The notes beneath the pieces were generated by a model. The model saw only the letters and a program-made list of their open reading frames with translations, made no database searches and was not told where the DNA came from. Positions 62,501-64,000 of a stretch of 64,000 nt of DNA are shown here, piece after piece (the first letter of the stretch is position 1; every line of letters starts with the position of its first letter). Both the position numbers and the translations under genes were made by a program. The stretch is from Streptomyces sp. Mut1 (GTDB taxonomy: Bacteria; Actinomycetota; Actinomycetes; Streptomycetales; Streptomycetaceae), in NCBI RefSeq assembly GCF_030719295.1, contig NZ_CP120997.1:1240001-1304000 (forward strand). Direction: 5' to 3'.

Positions 62501-64000
62501 GCCGTGCGGTAGGCGGTGTCGTCGGCGTCGAGCGCCGGGTGGTGCTCGACCATGTAGGCGGCGAACAGCTCGCGCAGCACGCCGGCGGGGACCGGATCGC
62601 TGACGCCCATGCGCATCCAGTCGGCCGCCGCCCGTGCCAGGGCCCAGCCGGCCGGGCAGCTCTCGGCCCCGTCGGTGAAGCGCTGTTCCAGGCTGGGGGC
62701 GGCGACCATGAGTTCGCCGATGCCCCGGGCGGTGAAGTCCTCGCCGGGGTACAGGTCCCGGGCCGCCTCGGCGTCCCGCGGCCCCAGCAGCGAGGGCAGT
62801 TCGACGGTGCTCGCCTTGCTCAGAACGGTGCGGGCAATGCGGCCGACGTCGTTCTCCATGCCGATGAGCGCGGCCCGCTGCTTGGCGGGGATGGTCGCCA
62901 CGATCGTGACGGCGGGTTCCCTTCCGGCGAGCCGGTCCAGGATCTGGAGGTCGAGGCCGCCCGGGTGGAGGTAGCGGTGCAGGTCGTCCAGCCAGAGCAC
63001 CACGGGGTCGGAGCCGGTGGGCAGGTTCAGCCGGCTGAGGTCGTCCAGGGTGCGGCGGGCCGGGTCGCCGGGGCGCGGCACGACCAGCCGGGCGTCCGGC
63101 ACGGCACGCCGCAGCGCCTCGTACAGGGTGCGGGACTTGCCGGCCTTGGAGCGCCCTGCCAGCAGCACGAACCTGCGGCTCGCAAGGAGTTCGGCGAGCC
63201 GTTCGTCCTGCGGGCTGCGGTGCACGTAGGGGGCTCGGGCCGGTCCTTCGCGGTCGGGGTCGCTGTACTTGGAGCGGCAGACGCCGATGTCGTACGGGTC
63301 GACCTCGTCGACCCGGGGGATGCCGCCGTCGTCGGCGAGCGGCGTCCACAGCAGGTTCTCCAGCCGGTCGCGCGCCTCGGACGACGTCATGTCACGTACG
63401 AGGGGGCCGAGTTCGGGCCAGTAGCGGACCAGGGCCTCGACCTTGATGGCGTAGGCGGTGCGCCGGTCGACGGAGGTCACCGAGTCGCGGGCGACGAGCA
63501 TGCCGACGACGCCCTGGCTGTTGACGTCCCAGACCGGGCCGCCCGAGAACCCCTTCTCCAGGCCCCAGCCGGTCTGCGCTCCCGCCTCCACCTGGATCCA
63601 CTCGCTGCCGGCGTGGCCGATGATCTCGCCGCGCACCGGGACGCCCCGGCGCTTGTGCTCCTCGGGGTAGCCGTAGGCGCGGAAGCGGTGGTCCCAGGTG
63701 CCGGGGTCGGTGGCCCGCAGCGGGGCGGGGACGGCCTCGGGGGGCGCCGGCGCGGCGAGTTCGAGTACGGCGACGTCGCCCGTGCCGTCCCCGGTGTCCG
63801 GGTGCCAGCCGCCGGGCACCACGGTGGCGGGCAGCGGGTCGTGCGGGGCGGCGTACTGGAACCGTACGAACACCGGTCGTCCGGGCGGCTCGGGCGCGCG
63901 GGCGGGTCCCACGACATGGGCGCAGGTCAGCACGTGGCGCGGGGTGACGAGCAGTCCCGCGCCCACCGGGTCGCCGTGCTCGGTCCTGCGGACGCCGACC
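59551..64000 (-). CDS. Trypsin-like protease, P-loop ATPase and TPR repeats in one protein (N-terminus outside window)
   Basis: At least 1483 residues; the frame runs past the right edge, and the true start is not seen. Numbered from V at 63966: a trypsin-like domain with His17 (LTCAHVV), Asp64 (GTGDVAVLEL) and Ser141 (EKGFSGGPVWD), then a P-loop NTPase with Walker A GRSKAGKSR (271-279) and Walker B VVLWLDDLH (322-330). A long array of TPR/Sel1-like repeats (about 560-1390, often with DSGHP) and a Pro/Ala-rich tail follow. Resembles protease-STAND-TPR signalling proteins; possible stress or phage-defence sensor. No partner gene is visible in the window. Confidence 0.88.
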   Translation of the reverse strand, partial: VGVRRTEHGDPVGAGLLVTPRHVLTCAHVVGPARAPEPPGRPVFVRFQYAAPHDPLPATVVPGGWHPDTGDGTGDVAVLELAAPAPPEAVPAPLRATDPGTWDHRFRAYGYPEEHKRRGVPVRGEIIGHAGSEWIQVEAGAQTGWGLEKGFSGGPVWDVNSQGVVGMLVARDSVTSVDRRTAYAIKVEALVRYWPELGPLVRDMTSSEARDRLENLLWTPLADDGGIPRVDEVDPYDIGVCRSKYSDPDREGPARAPYVHRSPQDERLAELLASRRFVLLAGRSKAGKSRTLYEALRRAVPDARLVVPRPGDPARRTLDDLSRLNLPTGSDPVVLWLDDLHRYLHPGGLDLQILDRLAGREPAVTIVATIPAKQRAALIGMENDVGRIARTVLSKASTVELPSLLGPRDAEAARDLYPGEDFTARGIGELMVAAPSLEQRFTDGAESCPAGWALARAAADWMRMGVSDPVPAGVLRELFAAYMVEHHPALDADDTAYRTALAWAREPVAGTIALVHRAPGSDGYAGTPYLSEYLDSRDDDPSAPVPWFAWKYLADRRPAAALLPSAYTALVRGEAVTAERLLLGIADGGDDRDTAAWASLMLGEMYLYLADFTGAARLLERAADSRVDSVVPLAQAVLADLLMMYGDRTRSRRLLESAVAARDPQLSQVAQVGLATLLFADGEYERAERMLEAIVAAGDTEAAPLAQARLVSVLSGADGDAAGARTGHRPGSGLGKSTVRASTTTVGRAEPSEQPWSLSRAVGESMAGQVTSVAQANLGSMLLSQGDVDRAEELLRSALAGGRFHAVPLAQMGLGELLIVRGRHEEAEQVLRTLIGSGNPLLIPYAKILLAVSLRPRGLIEQGMDLLREAADSGHPAQGPRAVCGLAEWYANEGDLPAAEEWFERAIATGHPEWGGMAKVELALVLAGSGEGTERPAELLTAVIDSGHPFLSPLAAAALGDILVREDRIEDAEQAYGLAVASGHRDWAPAVRIELAFIQAARNGGAEAAADLLTTVVDSGHPNQAPRAADLLGDLFVREGRFAEAERAYRHAIDSGHAQWSLIARMDLAVLLADHGDFEQAERLLLVVAEAGDPNAEAWARGVLGVVHIGNDREAEGREQLRAAADADVGAASQFARFHLAKCLAADGEDEAAEALIRTVVDGEPSQVTEVARAWLAVRLLHRDPEAAQDLLVRVEDSGDEEAIVGAYLGAGEYLLEIGEVQTAGELLEAALELAGPATAPRIGALLGVVRRSVNDLDRARELLTDALAAGDPEVEPLARRYLGSTLFRLGLLPEAEEVLLPLARSDDIGHRPQALLLLGLVLAADNRPEDAYPWLEQAIECADGDIDTETSARETYAELLMSAGQRERALEIYAPLAAAEEDAAGAEEDPAGDAEDRAPDEDTPDPPAPGTDRPTLALPRPARPARPAPPAAPAPHPLPPALLALLAEVADAEGAHEEAAFWSGLAGRTREGGAAARPHGS

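Overview
The window is high-GC (roughly 70 percent or more) chromosomal DNA from a Streptomyces or a very close actinomycete. The evidence is GTG/TTG starts with GGAGG-type ribosome sites, strong third-position GC bias that creates long antisense shadow frames, the Pup-proteasome system, mycothiol synthesis (mshC), the glycerol regulon regulator gylR, and two chaplin genes (chpC, chpH). Gene order follows, as far as I recall, the Streptomyces coelicolor core chromosome from about SCO1631 to SCO1675. There is no phage, transposon or CRISPR. Most of the window is core genome with a few variable insertions.

Layout. 1-4.7 kb (minus strand): a Ski2-like helicase (cut by the window start), a lipid kinase, tatC, tatA and two small genes. 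4.7-9.6 kb: pafC, pafB, two FKBP prolyl isomerases and the Pup ligase pafA. 9.6-12.0 kb: an MFS exporter divergent from a LacI-type regulator, with a dyad between them. 12.0-17.9 kb: the proteasome locus, transcribed arc, dop, pup, a small HNH/endonuclease VII-like gene, prcB, prcA. 18-24 kb: a 3Fe-4S ferredoxin, a membrane-anchored unknown, trmI, an M50 protease with CBS domains, a RecB-type Fe-S nuclease, an orphan response regulator and a HAD phosphatase. 24-32.9 kb: metH, then gylR and the glpF-glpK-glpD glycerol operon. 33-39.6 kb: a FadR/GntR regulator converging on a sugar operon (L-fuconate dehydratase, SDR dehydrogenase and an ABC importer of the ribose/rhamnose type). 39.7-49.6 kb: a PAC2 protein, a secreted GH31 glycosidase, mshC, a three-gene SCO1664/DUF3090/phosphatase unit, corA and a ferritin-like protein. 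50-55 kb: an F420-type LLM oxidoreductase, an aldo/keto reductase coupled to a degenerate RecD2-like protein, and two small conserved unknowns. 55-64 kb: chpC, chpH, an M20 peptidase, tRNA-Leu(GAG), a PadR-methyltransferase fusion, and a very large trypsin-P-loop-TPR protein cut by the window end.

How the parts work together. Arc (unfoldase with a C-terminal QYL), PrcA/PrcB (20S core), Pup, PafA (ligase) and Dop (depupylase) form a complete pupylation-degradation pathway. Pup is encoded with a C-terminal Glu, so it needs no deamidation. PafB/PafC are WYL transcription factors. GylR, GlpF, GlpK and GlpD take up and oxidise glycerol, and the promoters of gylR and glpF share a 13-base motif. The fuconate operon and its GntR regulator share a 12-base ATACATCGGATG site. 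Many convergent junctions carry perfect G+C-rich hairpins that probably act as terminators.

The least explained loci are the trypsin/P-loop/TPR giant at the right edge, the RecD2-like pseudo-helicase, the PadR-methyltransferase fusion, the endonuclease VII-like gene threaded between pup and prcB, and a short tandem-repeat array at 49.77 kb.
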